A DNA stretch of 64,000 nt from Bufo bufo (GCF_905171765.1 NC_053390.1:587166471-587230470); one strand, 5' to 3'; shown: positions 44,768 through 57,060, counted from the first letter of the stretch. The notes: a model not told the origin generated them from the letters alone. Program-made: numbers and translations.

Positions 44768-46117
44768 TACAGTGTATTGTGGCAGTGGTGTCAGGGGAAC
44801 TGCTATACTGGCAGATATTTGACAGCAGAGCTCCTGGATTGTCATATTTGTGCCACCAAATAGGGTATTGGCAACCAAGGTGTCAGTGGAGCAGTAAAGA
44901 TATGTTTTGGTCTGGAAAAGGGGCCTGTGCAGCGTCCCACTCAGGACACGTAAGAACTGCAAAATTACTGTAAAACAACATTATCCTACTGCATGTCGTT
45001 TTGTATTACAACAACTGTTGTATCCCTGTTCATAGGCTGGTCTGGTGTAATTTAGACATCCAACCACTAGATGGGGATAGTACTTAGGTCATATAAATAC
45101 TTAGGTCAGGCCTAGTGTGAGAGACATTAGTGGGAGTGTGGAGCAGTTTAGTTAAAGTAGGAGACCAGAGAAGAGATGAGAGAACAGAGTCAGTGGTTAC
45201 TCTGAGGCTACACATTAGTGGGTGAAGCTAAATGCAGAAATGAGGTAGAGCCAAGGTATGAGGCGCAGGAGAGAATTTTCCTCCTGTGACCTTCTTAGAT
45301 CCCAGAACCTACAACCAGAGGATAGCGTTTTCGTCCCTGGAAGAAGTTAACCAAGCTAAAGAGAGACATCGGTGATAACAGCCATTACTAAAGGCTTAAT
45401 GGACACCTTCGCGCATGGTGGAGGACAATCTAGCTACAGGCAGCCTCACCATACTTTGAAGAATACAGATTAGCTACCTGTTTAAGGGCTTGGAAGACAC
45501 AGAGACAAAAGGACTAAGCATACCAAATAAGCATTACAGGCAACCTCCCCAAATTAAACTGGTTCAAAAGGGACCTTGAAGCTAAGCTAAACCCAGCCAA
45601 ACCTATTAACAGTGGATCAACAGGATTCCTTTTAACTGCAAAAGACTGTATTCTATCTGATGTATATGCTGCAACTGGAACCAACATCAGTAAAAGTTGT
45701 GAGTTGAATCCTACCACTGTCTACTTCATTCTTACCATTGGTTGTACCACCATTAACGGTACTGGCGTCACGACAAATACCATCAAGGGACTCAGCCGCA
45801 ACAAGCACCCTAAGCACCCCTGACACCAAGGGCACCTCAACCTCCATCTTGGCTGATGCTTCCCTACCACAGAGTGTGCCCCGGAGGATTTAGTGCTGTC
45901 TTCCTCAACACTGTGCTGCCAGCCCAGGGAGGTTTTCTGCTAAGTAAACTGATGAACTGTGTTGTTATTTGGCCCCTCATCGGCCCACCGTGCACCTCAT
46001 GTGTTGCCCCTGCAGTTCTGGCTGGCTGCACCTGGTTTGCCGGAGTTAGCAGACAGAAAGTAGGGCTCCTAACTCCATCCTCTGAATCCACTCCACCCAT
46101 GTTATGCACAGAAGCTG
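44768..46117. other. unresolved; possible LTR-type promoter region
   Basis: No ORF with a recognisable family. A TATAAATAC motif at about 45097 follows ACTAGATGG and precedes A/G-rich leader-like sequence, which resembles LTR promoters, but I could not find paired ends. Confidence 0.35.
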
Positions 46118-46121
46118 TTAA

Positions 46122-46529
46122 AGGGGTTGTCTGGGTTCAGAGCTGAACCCGGACATACCCATATTTTCACCCAGGCAGCCCCCCTAATGTTAGCATCAGA
46201 GCATGTCATGCTCAGATGTGCTACCTTGCCTTGTGCAAGGGCTCTTATGTTTACAATAACACACTGTCGGGCGGAGGCTTCCGCCCGGCAGTGTGTTCGG
46301 TGACGTCACCGGCTCTGATGGGCGTGCTTTAGTGATGCCCTAGCCGTTTTACTGGCTAGGGCAGCGCTAAAGCCCGCCCATCAGTGTCGATGATGTCACC
46401 GGGCTTCCTGGCAGCCCCATGTAGAGCCCGTAACTCCGGAAAATGCCTTTGCCGTGCGCAAATTAGCGCAGGGCAAAGGAGAGCATCGGAGCATGAACTG
46501 CTCTGATGCTCAAGTCAGGGGGACTGCCT
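46122..46529. repeat. TTAA-type MITE with diverged right end
   Basis: TTAA (46118-46121) then AGGGGTTGTCTGGG. Inner palindromes (AGAGCATGTCATGCTC and GGAGCATGAACTGCTC) continue to TTAA at 46530-46533. The right inverted end is weak. Confidence 0.5.
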
Positions 46530-46533
46530 TTAA

Positions 46534-47475
46534 TGAGGCTCAGAAGCATAGCCTTGGGGGAGCTCAATAAGAGAAGGCTGAGCTCTTATATGAAGGCTCC
46601 CAGTCTGGGGAAGAGACAGGCAGTGGTGAGGCCTATGGGAGCCGCAGCACCAGATGCATGGAATGACCTGTTGCTTGTGTTTTGGGGACACTGGATGGTA
46701 GACCTAGGTTCTGGTAGTGAAGAAAAAGAGCTGTGTACGTAGTGATTAGATGGCCTAGGATTTACTTTATGTATTCTAAACTGTGGAGAGTACACTTTAA
46801 TGTGACCACCTGTTTGCTATTTGGATTATGAATAAAACTGTTCGAGACCAGTTGTACCAGATCCCCTGTGTTGGAGTTATGTTTCTGGATGTGTGTCAAA
46901 GATCTTACCCAGAAGACGGTGGTCCAAGAGAGCTAAATGAACCCTGAGTTGTCACTTTCACTGCAAGAAAATATAAACCTGCCAGATCCCTAGGTTGCAG
47001 TTCTTAGAGTAGTCACTAATGTACAGCAGGAAAGAACAGCAATGGGTCAAGCATAGGAGAGTCAGAGCCATGTGGAGAGAAAGATGGTTGACAGAAGTTA
47101 GAGGGATAGTGAATAACAGAACAAAAATTCCTATACAGAAGTCGGAGAGATATATAAAGATATAGGGTCAAATTCAAGTGATGGTGCAAACTTAGAAACA
47201 TTGTTAATATTCAGAAATAAACAAGTCACCAGCAAGAAGTAGAGTTGGAGGGACAACTGATACTCAGGATAAGGTCAGTAGGCCCCTGCCTGCTTTAATA
47301 TGGAACAGGAGTGGTGTATCTAGGGTTGCCCTGACAACCTGTTGATGGCTGATGTGGCATAGTTGAAAATGGGACACAGGGAGTTGGTGCTGGAGCAAGA
47401 AGCATTATGTAATGGCCTCCCAACCCCCCCTCCCCCCTCCCCTTTAATCAGCATGTCAGGATGTTCTTGAAATAG
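46534..47475. other. no gene recognised; AATAAA near 46830
   Basis: An AATAAA at about 46830 followed by CCCCTGTGTTGG resembles an LTR R/U5 end or a polyadenylation region, but boundaries are not visible. Confidence 0.35.
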
Positions 47476-47479
47476 TTAA

Positions 47480-48802
47480 AGGGGTTTTCCAGGTTGTAAT
47501 ATTGATGACCTATCCTCAGGATAGGTTATCAATATCAAATCAGTGGGGGAATGACACACGGCACCACCGCCGATCAGTTTGCTGAAGAGAACCAGCTGAA
47601 AATCATTGTTTACCTGTTCGTTGTCTACATCACAGCGGTGAGTACGTGTAATTACAAGTTGTCCTATTCACTTCTATGCGACAGCTCCTTCCTATTCAAG
47701 TGTATACTACAGAGCCGTCTCATTGAAGTGAATGGGATAGCTTGTAATTACACCTGCTCATCACTAGTGTTGGGCGCGATTATTAATCCTCAATATCGGC
47801 ACTTTGAGAATTCGCAAATATTTAGAAAATAGTGCTATAAATTGGTATTTTCGAATATTCTAGATTTTTTTCACCTGAACCCATAATCCCTCCCTGCTTC
47901 TTGTTTGTGGGCCAATGAGAAGGCTGCAATGTCCCTAGCAACCAATAGGAAAGTTGTCTACCCCTTACTATATAAGAACCTCCCCAGCAGCCATTTTCTG
48001 TAGTTTTATGGAGTTCTGAGAGAGACAGCAGTGTCATTGCTGTACTCTGTGCTTTCCACTCATTACATTAGATAGATAGTTAGATAGCTTATATATATAT
48101 AATACAGATAGTTAGTGGGAGATAGTCAGTGTAGGTTATATGCTTATATAGTGTAGCTGTTGCAGTGCAGGATGTTAGGTAGTGTGATAGGTTCTGCTGT
48201 CCATACATACGGTAGATGCTACAGACATAGTGCTGTGATGTCACAACAATACATAGTGCACCAATCAGTAATATGTAGTCAGACCTGCTGAAATGTGAAT
48301 TTTCACGTATTGCGCCAAAATATTTGCATCATTAGTGCCGATTAGCGCAATTGCAAATATATTGGAGCACTCTATCTGCATATGAAGCCATTTTTAATGT
48401 TCTGCCATGCCAACCATTTTCTCCAGTCTCAGGAAACTTCTAGCAGCTTGGAAAATGTAGCAAAAGTGACCCACGCCTGTATTGCGCACGCATTATGCGA
48501 ATATTACATTGCCGATTTTCGCAATCAAGAAAATAATCGCAAATTCAAGAATGTATGACGAATATTCTACAAAATATTTGCGAAATATCGCGAATTCGAA
48601 TACGGCCCCTGCCGCTCATCACTACTCACCACTGCCATGTCGATGGTGAGCATGTAAACAATGAAGGCAAGGGAGCGTTTGCATGGCGCACGGCCTGCTC
48701 TTTATCCAGCTAATCAGCGGGGGTGCCGGGTGTCAGACTCCAGCCGATCTGATATTGATGACCTATCCTATGGATAGGTCATCAAAATCCCAGAAAACCC
48801 CT
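47480..48802. repeat. TTAA-type MITE holding a hAT-type element
   Basis: The ends AGGGGTTTTCCAGG and CCCAGAAAACCCC are inverted and flanked by TTAA (47476-47479, 48803-48806). Subterminal GATGACCTATCCT motifs are also inverted. A hAT-type element is nested at 47765-48624. Confidence 0.88.
47765..48624. mobile_element. hAT-type non-autonomous element, second copy
   Basis: The ends TAGTGTTGGGCGCG and CCGCTCATCACTA are inverted. The flanking 8-mers are CTCATCAC (47757-47764) and CTCACCAC (48625-48632), one mismatch. The inside shares sequence with the element at 1818 (inverted) and carries CCAAT motifs and a TATATAAG box at about 47970. Confidence 0.8.
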
Positions 48803-48806
48803 TTAA

Positions 48807-49190
48807 TCAAGCAGGTGATGTTGCTATCTGTTACTGGTCTTTCTGATAGCCATATCCTCTCAAATTGATTGAGGTTATAAAAAAACAAAAGTAAAGTGTA
48901 AAGGAAATTAACAGTAAAATTTGTATGTCAATTTGATTGACCTCAAACTGAGAAGGAAAAACAATGTTTGGAGGTCTGGAATTCCCTAGAAACTCGGAAA
49001 ATCAGCTCAAATCCAGGAGCAAGTTGTCAGGATGAAAAGGCTGAAAGCCTGTAGGTAAATGGGCTGATCCAGCCAAGTAAAGGACTGATGAAACAGGTAG
49101 ACAACGTAAAGGTAGGTACACTTACCTGGCATTATATCCATGAGAAATAGTAGGCCCAGGTCGATGTTGTTTATCAGTGGAGATTTTGCC
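48807..49190. other. no gene recognised
   Basis: AT-rich spacer between two TTAA MITEs. It may be part of the decayed gypsy element to its right, but no motif is clear. Confidence 0.5.
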
Positions 49191-49194
49191 TTAA

Positions 49195-50156
49195 AGGGGT
49201 TATCCCACTTTGCCTTTTCATACTTACCTGCTGCCAGCGCGCCGTTCACTTCCTGGATTCTGGCTGGGGGCGGGCTTTGTAAGGCAATATAGACTCTTTT
49301 GCCTAATGTGTCCCTGACACAAGATTTCGGTGATCAGCTTGAATTAAATCTTATCCGGTACCGGGAGAATGAATAAGATGAACACTGAACACGTGTCTAG
49401 TTCCAATCCATTCTGGTTTATTTCACAGTTGGCAAACAGTTATAATAGAGAGGGTTGAGCTTCCTTGACATCCAATCATATGTTAGCATTTGTTTGACCT
49501 ATAGTATGATCACACATGAGCTCTGCATTAACATAATAGATGACTCATAGTAACAGCATTTGACCAATCTGGTATATACACATAGGCCGGCATGCATTTG
49601 AGCCAAGATAACCCTATAAGGTAGGACTGTTTAAACTTACAAACTAAGGAATGTATGGGTATCTTGAAACCGCACAGGAAGTTTCTCACATTCCAAAGGA
49701 GGGAAGGGGGAAGGGCGATTTTGGAAATGCACTGGCCAAATGTAATGTAATACACATTGCTGAAAGGACAAAATGGAGTTACTTATACTCCATCAGGCTT
49801 CATCTTGATTGAAGTCTTCTCCCGGCCGGGCCGCGCGCTGGACTGAACCATTCGCGGCTCTGTACTATTTTGGCCAGGAAGAAGTCACCATCGTGCATGC
49901 GCGGCGGCGTGCGCGTTCAGGACAGCGAGCGGCCCAGCCGGGAGAAAAGAAGGAGTCTTCTGCGCAAGCGCAGCCACCGGGATTTCGGATAAGAGCGGTG
50001 GCCGTAACCAGGGGAGACCGAATGTCAACAATGAGGTAAGTGGGGATGAATTTTCTCCTAAACGGTGGGAATTTGTTAATCAAATATATTTACAAAAATG
50101 ATCACTGTCAAATCATTAACAGATTTAACAGTGATCATTATGACGGGATAACCCCT
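49195..50156. repeat. TTAA-type MITE split by a solo LTR
   Basis: The ends AGGGGTTATCCCACTTT and ACGGGATAACCCCT are inverted, with TTAA at 49191-49194 and 50157-50160. A hairpin TTAACAGTGATCATTATG region lies near the right end. The solo LTR occupies 49278-49795. Confidence 0.88.
49278..49795 (-). mobile_element. solo LTR (518 bp) with 5-bp target duplication
   Basis: The segment runs TGTAAGGCAA to ACTCCATCA and is flanked by GGCTT (49273-49277, 49796-49800). Read on the minus strand it starts TGATGGAGT, has AATAAA at about 49417-49422 and ends CCTTACA, the layout of a retroviral-type LTR. No internal region remains, so it arose by recombination between two LTRs. The 5-bp duplication fits an ERV or other LTR element; which one is not known. 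Confidence 0.75.
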
Positions 50157-50249
50157 TTAAGCAGAAGCATATCTCAGTCTAATTGAAGCTTACATCTGGC
50201 TAGAAGGAAATTGGCCATGGGTACCAAAGACAGTTTTGTGAAAGACAGA

Positions 50250-51650
50250 TAAAGACTAGGCTGTAATCCAAGGAATCATGTGAAGGGAGACCTTACTGAA
50301 ACCAAGAAGTCATAGTTGGTATTGGTGAATTCTGCCCATTGTATGAATTCTTATCCTGGTGTGTACAAGAACTGTGAAGTCTGCTCTTTCTGCCCATGAG
50401 TTTGAGGATGATTATTTGAAGAAAAATGTTGTGGGATGTTTAGAACCTTGCTCAATGATCTCTAAAAACCTAGAACCTCAGAACTACAGTATATGCAGAG
50501 GAGAGCAGTGAATATGAAAGTTCTCTAGTTCTCTTGAAAAAATGTAGCCAGCTATCTAGCAGATGGTAATCTCTCCAGAGGCATAAAATATGCCAAATTC
50601 AAAATGTAGGAGCCACTACCCATATAACAAAATTAACTTGAGCCAAGTATAAATCAGTAATAAAATCCATGGAGATGTCAGTGCATGGAAATTGATAGTG
50701 GGTTCAGGAATCCAGAGGGCTCTTGACATAAACACTGAACTTGATGTCTAGTGGGGCATGCAGAGACAAAGTCTGTAACATATGAGGAGATGCATAATGC
50801 GTAGACTGTCTGAGTGATCTTATAACATAGGGAAATATACAGAGTAAGACCCTGTGACTCAAAATAAGGCCTCATGCACATGTTTTTTGCGTCCACAAAT
50901 TGTACGTCCGCTAAAAAAAAACGGATGCGGTATCCGTTTTTTTGGGAGGATCCGTTTTTTTCCACAGATCCCTTGTAATAAATGCCTATCCTTGTCCGCA
51001 AATGTGAAAAAAGTAGGACATGCACTATTTTTTTTGCTGAAGGGAAACAGGGACAACAGACGTGGAACAAAAACGGATGAACTATCAGCATTTTTTTGCT
51101 GACCCATTGAAATGAATGGGTCCCCATCCTATCCGCAAAAAAAACGGAACGGAGGCCGATAAAAACAACTGTCGTGTGCATAAGGCCTAAGTGGCACAAT
51201 GGGCTGGTCTGAGGATCGAGCAAGTTTTTGCGGTACTATGCATACATGTATATCTGATAGGGAAGATCTTTGGAAGAGATCAAGTCACAAATTAATTCAT
51301 TGACAAAATGCTGGAAGATGGCTGGTGCCTTAAAAAGCCTGACATGCATGACCTGAGGTATTTGTGATGCTCATCTCTAGTGTTGATCGCTATGTTCCAC
51401 TTATTCGTTTTCTTTGATGCAGATCAGGTTTCAAGCCCGATGATGATCCAGTTTAGTGCAGATGATAGCACCCCTAATCAATCAAATTGTTTAGTCGACA
51501 GCAGTCAAACCTCTGTCTCCAGAAACCATCTTTCATGAAAGGAACCCTACTGCGCCTGAGGACAAGGAATAAACCCCTTCTTCAGATACTCTGAATATGA
51601 GTAGACATAGCCTTCACCTCCAATAATGATTCTGTTTACCTTATAGTTTT
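50250..51650 (-). pseudogene. decayed Ty3/gypsy pol (RT then integrase), split by a MITE
   Basis: Minus strand, from about 51600 down: YLKKGFIPCPQAQ, KDGFWRQRFDCCRLNN, NLICIKENE, then VMHVRLFKAPAIFQHFVNE, which parallel RT motifs (KKGFI, DYR.LN, MPFGL.NAPA.FQ.F.N). Below the MITE: DFVSACPTRHQVQC, SGFLNPLSIS, MHGFYY-like DFITD, then LSKVLNIPQHFSSNNHPQ and THGQKEQT, matching the integrase 'YHPQTNGQTER' region, and a WAEF plus LGLQPSL end. Frames change constantly. The RT catalytic YXDD and protease were not found. Confidence 0.65.
50870..51188. repeat. foldback MITE
   Basis: AGGCCTCATGCACATG at the left and CGTGTGCATAAGGCCT at the right are inverted. Inner CCGTTTTTT / AAAAAACGG motifs also pair. 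It interrupts the gypsy pol remnant between RT and integrase parts. Confidence 0.8.
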
Positions 51651-51989
51651 ACTTTACTTGTTATGGCTAAGTATTGTTTACCCAGGCTTACTGTACATCC
51701 AGTGGCGTAGGGATCGCCATAGCAACCATAGCAGGGGCTATGGGGCCCTACGCCACTAGGGGGCCCGTCCGACCGCATTCAAATTTTTTTTTTTTTTTTT
51801 TTATTAACACACACAGACACTACACACAGGCAGCCAGGAGGTGGCGTAACTACCGGGGAAGCAGCTGCTTCGGGGCCCGACAGTTTATTTTCAAGTTAGT
51901 TAAATATCGATGTCTTACTGTTCAGGGCCCCTTCACAGCAGCGGTCTTAATGTTCCCTCGCTAATGTGCTCTAATCTTACTGTATATAC

Positions 51990-52400
51990 TAAAGTCTCCT
52001 GATGTGTCTGGGATTCGAACCCACAAAACCTCCAATGTATCAGTGTATCAGAGGCAAAGCATTAACCCTCACAGCCATAAAGAAGGCATTGCAACTGACT
52101 GAAAAAATTTGACACTTCTACTGTTATAGCTGGCTAAGTGTACATCTATACACATGACAGCTGCCCCAACACACCCAGCACTGCTATATCTCTATATGAC
52201 AGCTATCCCAGCACACTCAGCTCTGCTATATCTCTATATATGAGCAGCTATGTGTATAGATGTACACTTAGCCAGCTATAACAGTAGAAGTCTCATAATT
52301 TTTCAGTCAGCAGCAAGGCAGCTGTTATGGTCTTGAGGGTAGGTGCTCTGCCTCTGATACAGAAGGTCGTGGGTTCGAATCCCAGCAGAAACCTTTTCTG
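51990..52400. repeat. foldback with tRNA-like heads in both arms
   Basis: The arms pair as TTCTACTGTTATAGCTGGC (52114) with GCCAGCTATAACAGTAGAA (52272). Each arm continues outward into a tRNA-like stretch with TGCCTCTGATACA and a perfect B-box-like GGGTTCGAATCCCA: 52369-52382 on the plus strand, and its complement at about 52010-52023. The anticodon arm and D-arm are imperfect, so this is not a working tRNA gene. Confidence 0.7.
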
Positions 52401-52539
52401 AAATATAAGCAGTGACTCCATATATGGACATACAGGGCGGGACACAATACAGGGAGGGACACAGGAAGAGGCTGCATCGCATCGCATCGCTGACATGGAG
52501 GTAAGTAGAAGTGTTTATTTTATTTTTTTTAATACCCGA

Positions 52540-53745
52540 CTGTTACTGCCATGGGGGGAGCGGGGGGGGGCACTTGATACTGGCACATGGGGGGAGGGGG
52601 GAGGGGGGTTGGCACCTGACCTGATACTGGCACCTGGGGGGGGGGGGGGTTTGGCACCTGATACTGGCACATGGCGGGGGGGGGGGGGGGGAAGAGAGAG
52701 GCACCTGATACTGTGGATGGCACTGTTCAGGGGAGGGGGATCTGTGTATGGCACTATTTAGGGGAGTGTGGATGGCACTGTGGATGGCACTATTTAGGGG
52801 AGGGGGGATCTGTGGATGGCACTATTTAGGGGAGAGGGATCTGTGGATGGCACTATTTAGGGGAGAGGGATCTGTGGATGGCACTATTTAGGGGAGAGGG
52901 ATCTGTGGATGGCACTATTTAGGGGAGGGGGGATCTGTGGATGGCACTATTTAGGGGAGAGGGATCTGTGGATGGCACTATTTAGGGGAGGGGGGGATCT
53001 GTGTATGGCACTATTTAGGGGAGGGGGGATCTGTTGATGGCACTATTTAGGGGAGGGGGATCTGTGTATGGCACTATTTAGGGGAGGGGGATCTGTGGAT
53101 GGCACCATTTAGGGGAGAGGGATCTGTGGATGGCACTATTTAGGGGAGAGGGATCTGTGTATGGCACTATTTAGGGGAGGGGGATCTGTGGATGGCACTA
53201 TTTAGGGGAGGGGGGATCTGTGGATGGCACTATTTAGGGGAGGGGGATCTGTGGATGGCACTATTTAGGGGAGGGGGGATCTGTGGATGGCACTATTTAG
53301 GGGAGGGGGGATCTGTGGATGGCACTATTTAGGGGAGGGGGGATCTGTGTATGGCACTATTTAGGGGAGGGGGATCTGTTGATGGCACTATTTAGGGGAG
53401 GGGGATCTGTGGATGGCACTATTTAGGGGAGGGGGGATCTGTGGATGGCACTATTTAGGGGAGGGGGGATCTGTGGATGGCACTATTTAGGGGAGGGGGG
53501 ATCTGTGGATGGCACTATTTAGGGGAGGGGGGATCTGTGGATGGCACTATTTAGGGGAGGGGGGATCTGTGTATGGCACTATTTAGGGGAGGGGGATCTG
53601 TTGATGGCACTATTTAGGGGAGGGGGATCTGTTGATGGCACTATTTAGGGGAGGGGGATCTGTGGATGGCACTATTTAGGGGAGGGGGATCTGTGGATGG
53701 CACTGCTATGGGGAGGGGGATCTGTGGATGGCACAGAGGGGGGGG
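52540..53745. repeat. G-runs and 32-bp G-rich minisatellite
   Basis: Bases 52553-52692 hold several runs of 5-15 G. From 52730 about thirty units of TTTAGGGGAGGGGGGATC plus TGTGGATGGCACTA follow each other, 31-32 bp, very uniform. Confidence 0.93.
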
Positions 53746-53799
53746 GGCCCATAATGCTATGGGGCCCATGCATTTCTAGCTACGCCCCTGTGTACATCT

Positions 53800-54832
53800 C
53801 ACCTCAACCTGTTTGTAATCATACCTCTGTTGAAAGGTTGCAAATGCCGTGGTGGTTTTGTATGAAAAGCTTACATAGTTACATGGGTGGTCATACTTGA
53901 TAATTGATCATCTTTTGTCTTACTTGTGATTTAAAAAAAGTAAAATAAATAAATTAAATAAAAATTAATCAGCGCTTCAGTACTTCATGTACTGACATAC
54001 TAGTGGGAGCTTTTGACAGTGGAGGAACAATGTACCAGCAAAAGGAGATTTTAACTCAATGATGTCAATAGAAGTGAAACCTGTTACTAAAGTAGACTAC
54101 CTAGTACAGCCGACCTAGAATCACTGATGATATGCTATTATGTAGCAGTATTTCTCCTGCAGTCACTTTACCATCCACTGAATTTTTATATATTTTTTTA
54201 AAGCCCCCCTAGGTGACCTGGACATGTGATTTTCAGATAATTTCTCCCAAACACTACTGTGATTTAACACTGTAGTGTATGGGAAATTCCATATATATAC
54301 TTATGGAGCACTGCCACCTGCAAGCATCCATAAGAATATACGTACCTATGATAGGCCTGATAGCCTCCAGTAGGCTCCAGTCTAACACCACCAACAAACG
54401 GCTTCCCGAATCTCAATGTGCGGAAGCCATTCGAACCTCAGGGTCACAGTGCTCTAGAGGAAAGCCACCTCAGATGCCGTGATCCCAATTGGCCACAGCA
54501 TCTGAAGGGTTAAATGTCTGTGATCACATTATGATTGGTTGCAGACATTAGCCTTTGGTGTCTGCTGTGCGAAACAGCAGAAACACAGCCGCTATGGTGC
54601 CCTCCTCACTGTAAAATGGGCAACATCTTTAAAGTGCCGTCATCCACCCTACATGTATGGTAGACATCATGCAAGGGTTAAATAAACTACATAAAGGGCA
54701 ATGCATTAAGAGTATCCATTTTTAAATACCACACCAGCAAATTGAGATTCTGTTTTCCCAACCCATCTACAGGTGGAGAGACACAAGAAACACAATTGGC
54801 CAAAGCAATTGTGTGATTTTACAATTTTTTCT
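53800..54832. other. no gene recognised
   Basis: Mostly AT-rich. Around 54180-54680 there are GC-richer pieces (GATGCCGTGATCC, GGTTAAATGTCTGTG) like those at ends of piggyBac-type elements, but no paired ends were found. Confidence 0.5.
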
Positions 54833-55346
54833 TTAACCACTTAAGGACCACAGGTTTATACCCCCCTAAAGACCAGGCCCTTTTTTACAAATCGGCACTC
54901 CACAAATTTAGCGGTTTATTGCTCGGTCATGCAACTTACCACCCAAATGAATTTTACCTCCTTTTCTTCTCACTAATAGAGCTTTCATTTGGTGGTATTT
55001 CATTGCTGCTGACATTTTTACTTTTTTTGTTATTAATCGAAATTTAATGATTTTTTTGCAAAAAAATGACATTTTTCACTTTCAGTTGCAAAATTTTGCA
55101 AAAAAAACGACATCCATATATAAATTTTTCTCTAAATTTATTGTTCTACATGTCTTTGATAAAAAAAAAATGTTTGGGTAAAAAAAAAAAATGGTTTGGG
55201 TAAAAGTTATAGCGTTTACAAACTATGGTACAAAAATGTGAATTTCCGCTTTTTTGAAGCAGCTCTGACTTTCTGAGCACCTGTCATGTTTCCTGAGGTT
55301 CTGCAATGCCCAGACAGTACAAACACCCCACAAATGACCCCATTTC

Positions 55347-57060
55347 GGAAAGTAGACACCCTAAGGTATTCGCTGATGGGCATAGTGAGTTCATAGAAGT
55401 TTTTATTTTTTGTCACAAGTTAGTGGAAAATGATGATTTTTTTTTTCTTTTCTTACAAAGTCTCATATTCCACTAACTTGTGACAAAAAATAAAAACTTC
55501 TATGAACTCACTATGCCCATCAGCGAATACCTTGGGGTGTCTTCTTTCCAAAATGGGGTCACTTGTGGGGTAGTTATACTGCCCTGGCATTCTAGGGGCC
55601 CAAATGTGTGGTAAGTAGTTTGAAATCAAAATGTGTAAAAAATGACCGGTGAAATCCGAAAGGTGCTCTTTGGAATGTGGGCCCCTTTGCCCACCTAGGC
55701 TACAAAAAAGTGCCACACATGTGGTATCGCCGTACTCAGGAGAAGTTGGGGAATGTGTTTTGGGGTGTCATTTTACATATACCCATGCTGGGTGAGAGAA
55801 ATATCTTGGTCAAATGCCAACTTTGTATAAAAAAATGGGAAAAGTTGTCTTTTGCCAAGATATTTCTCTCACCCAGCATGGGTATATGTAAAATGACACC
55901 CCAAAACACATTCCCCAACTTCTCCTGAGTACGGAGATACCACATGTGTGACACTTTTTTGCAGGCTAGGTGGGCAAAGGGGCCCATATTCCAAAGAGCA
56001 CCTTTCGGATTTCACTGGTCATTTTTTACACATTTTGATTTCAAACTTCTTACCACACATTTGGGCCCCTAGAATGCCAGGGCAGTATAACTACCCCACA
56101 AGTGACCCCATTTTGGAAAGAAGACACCCCCAGGTATTTCGTGATGGGCATAGTGAGTTCATGGAAGTTTTTATTTTTTGTCACAAATTAGTGGAATATG
56201 AGACTTTGTAAGGGGAAAAAAAAAATTAAAAAAAATCATCATTTTCCGCTAACTTGTGACAAAAAATATAAAATTCTAGGAACTCGCCATGCCCCTCACG
56301 GAATACCTTGGGGTGTCTTCTTTCCAAAATGGGGTCACTTGTGGGGTAGTTATACTGCCCTGGAATTTTCCAGGGGCCCTAATGTGTGGTAAGTAGGTAA
56401 ATGACCTGTGAAATCCTAAAGGTGCTCTTTGGAATGTGGGCCCCTTTGCCCACCTAGGCTGCAAAAAAGTGTCACACATGTGGTATCGCCGTATTCAGGA
56501 GAAGTTGGGCAATGTGTTTTGGGGTGTCTTTTTACATATACTCATGCTGGGTGAGAGAAATATCTCGGCAAAAGACAATTTTTCCCATTTTTTTATACAA
56601 AGTTGACATTTGACCAAGATATTTATCTCACCCAGCATGGGTATATGTAAAATGACACCCCAAAACACATTGCCCAACTTCTCCTGAGTATGGCGTTACC
56701 AGATATGTGACACTTTTTTGCAGCCTAGATGCGCAAAGGGGCCCACATTCCTTTTATGAGGGCATTTTTAGACATTTGGATCCCAGACTTCTTCTCACGC
56801 TTTAGGGCCCCTAAAATGCCAGGGCAGTATAAATACCCAACATGTGACCCCATTTTGGAAAGAAGACACCCCAAGGTATTCAATGAGGGGCATGGCGAGT
56901 TCATAGAAAATTTTTTTTTTTGGCACAAGTTAGCGGAAATTGATTTTATTTATTTTTTTCTCACAAAGTCTCCCTTTCCGCTAACTTGGGACAAAAATTT
57001 AAATCTTTCATGGACTCAATATTCCCCTCACGGAATACCTGGGGGTGTCTTCTTTCCGAA
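55347..57060. repeat. chain of alternately inverted units of about 360-390 bp
   Basis: Palindrome centres lie near 55447, 55840, 56225, 56583 and 56945. Each unit, with GAATACCTTGGGGTGTC, GGGCCCCTAGAATGCCAGG-type and CACCCAGCATGGGTATATG motifs, is inverted relative to its neighbours. The 55455-55836 and 55848-56212 arms are nearly perfect. Confidence 0.88.

Larger units (their letters stand above)
51700..53790. mobile_element. hAT-type non-autonomous element, 2091 bp, with minisatellite
   Basis: The ends CAGTGGCGTAGGGAT and CTAGCTACGCCCCTG are inverted and flanked by TGTACATC (51692-51699 and 53791-53798). Inside lie a tRNA-like foldback (51990-52400) and a G-rich 32-bp minisatellite (52730-53745). 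No transposase is present. Confidence 0.88.

Noticed and set aside
52325..52395. Functional tRNA gene
   Set aside because: The B box is perfect, but the anticodon and D arms do not pair well, and an inverted relative lies 350 bp away in a foldback.
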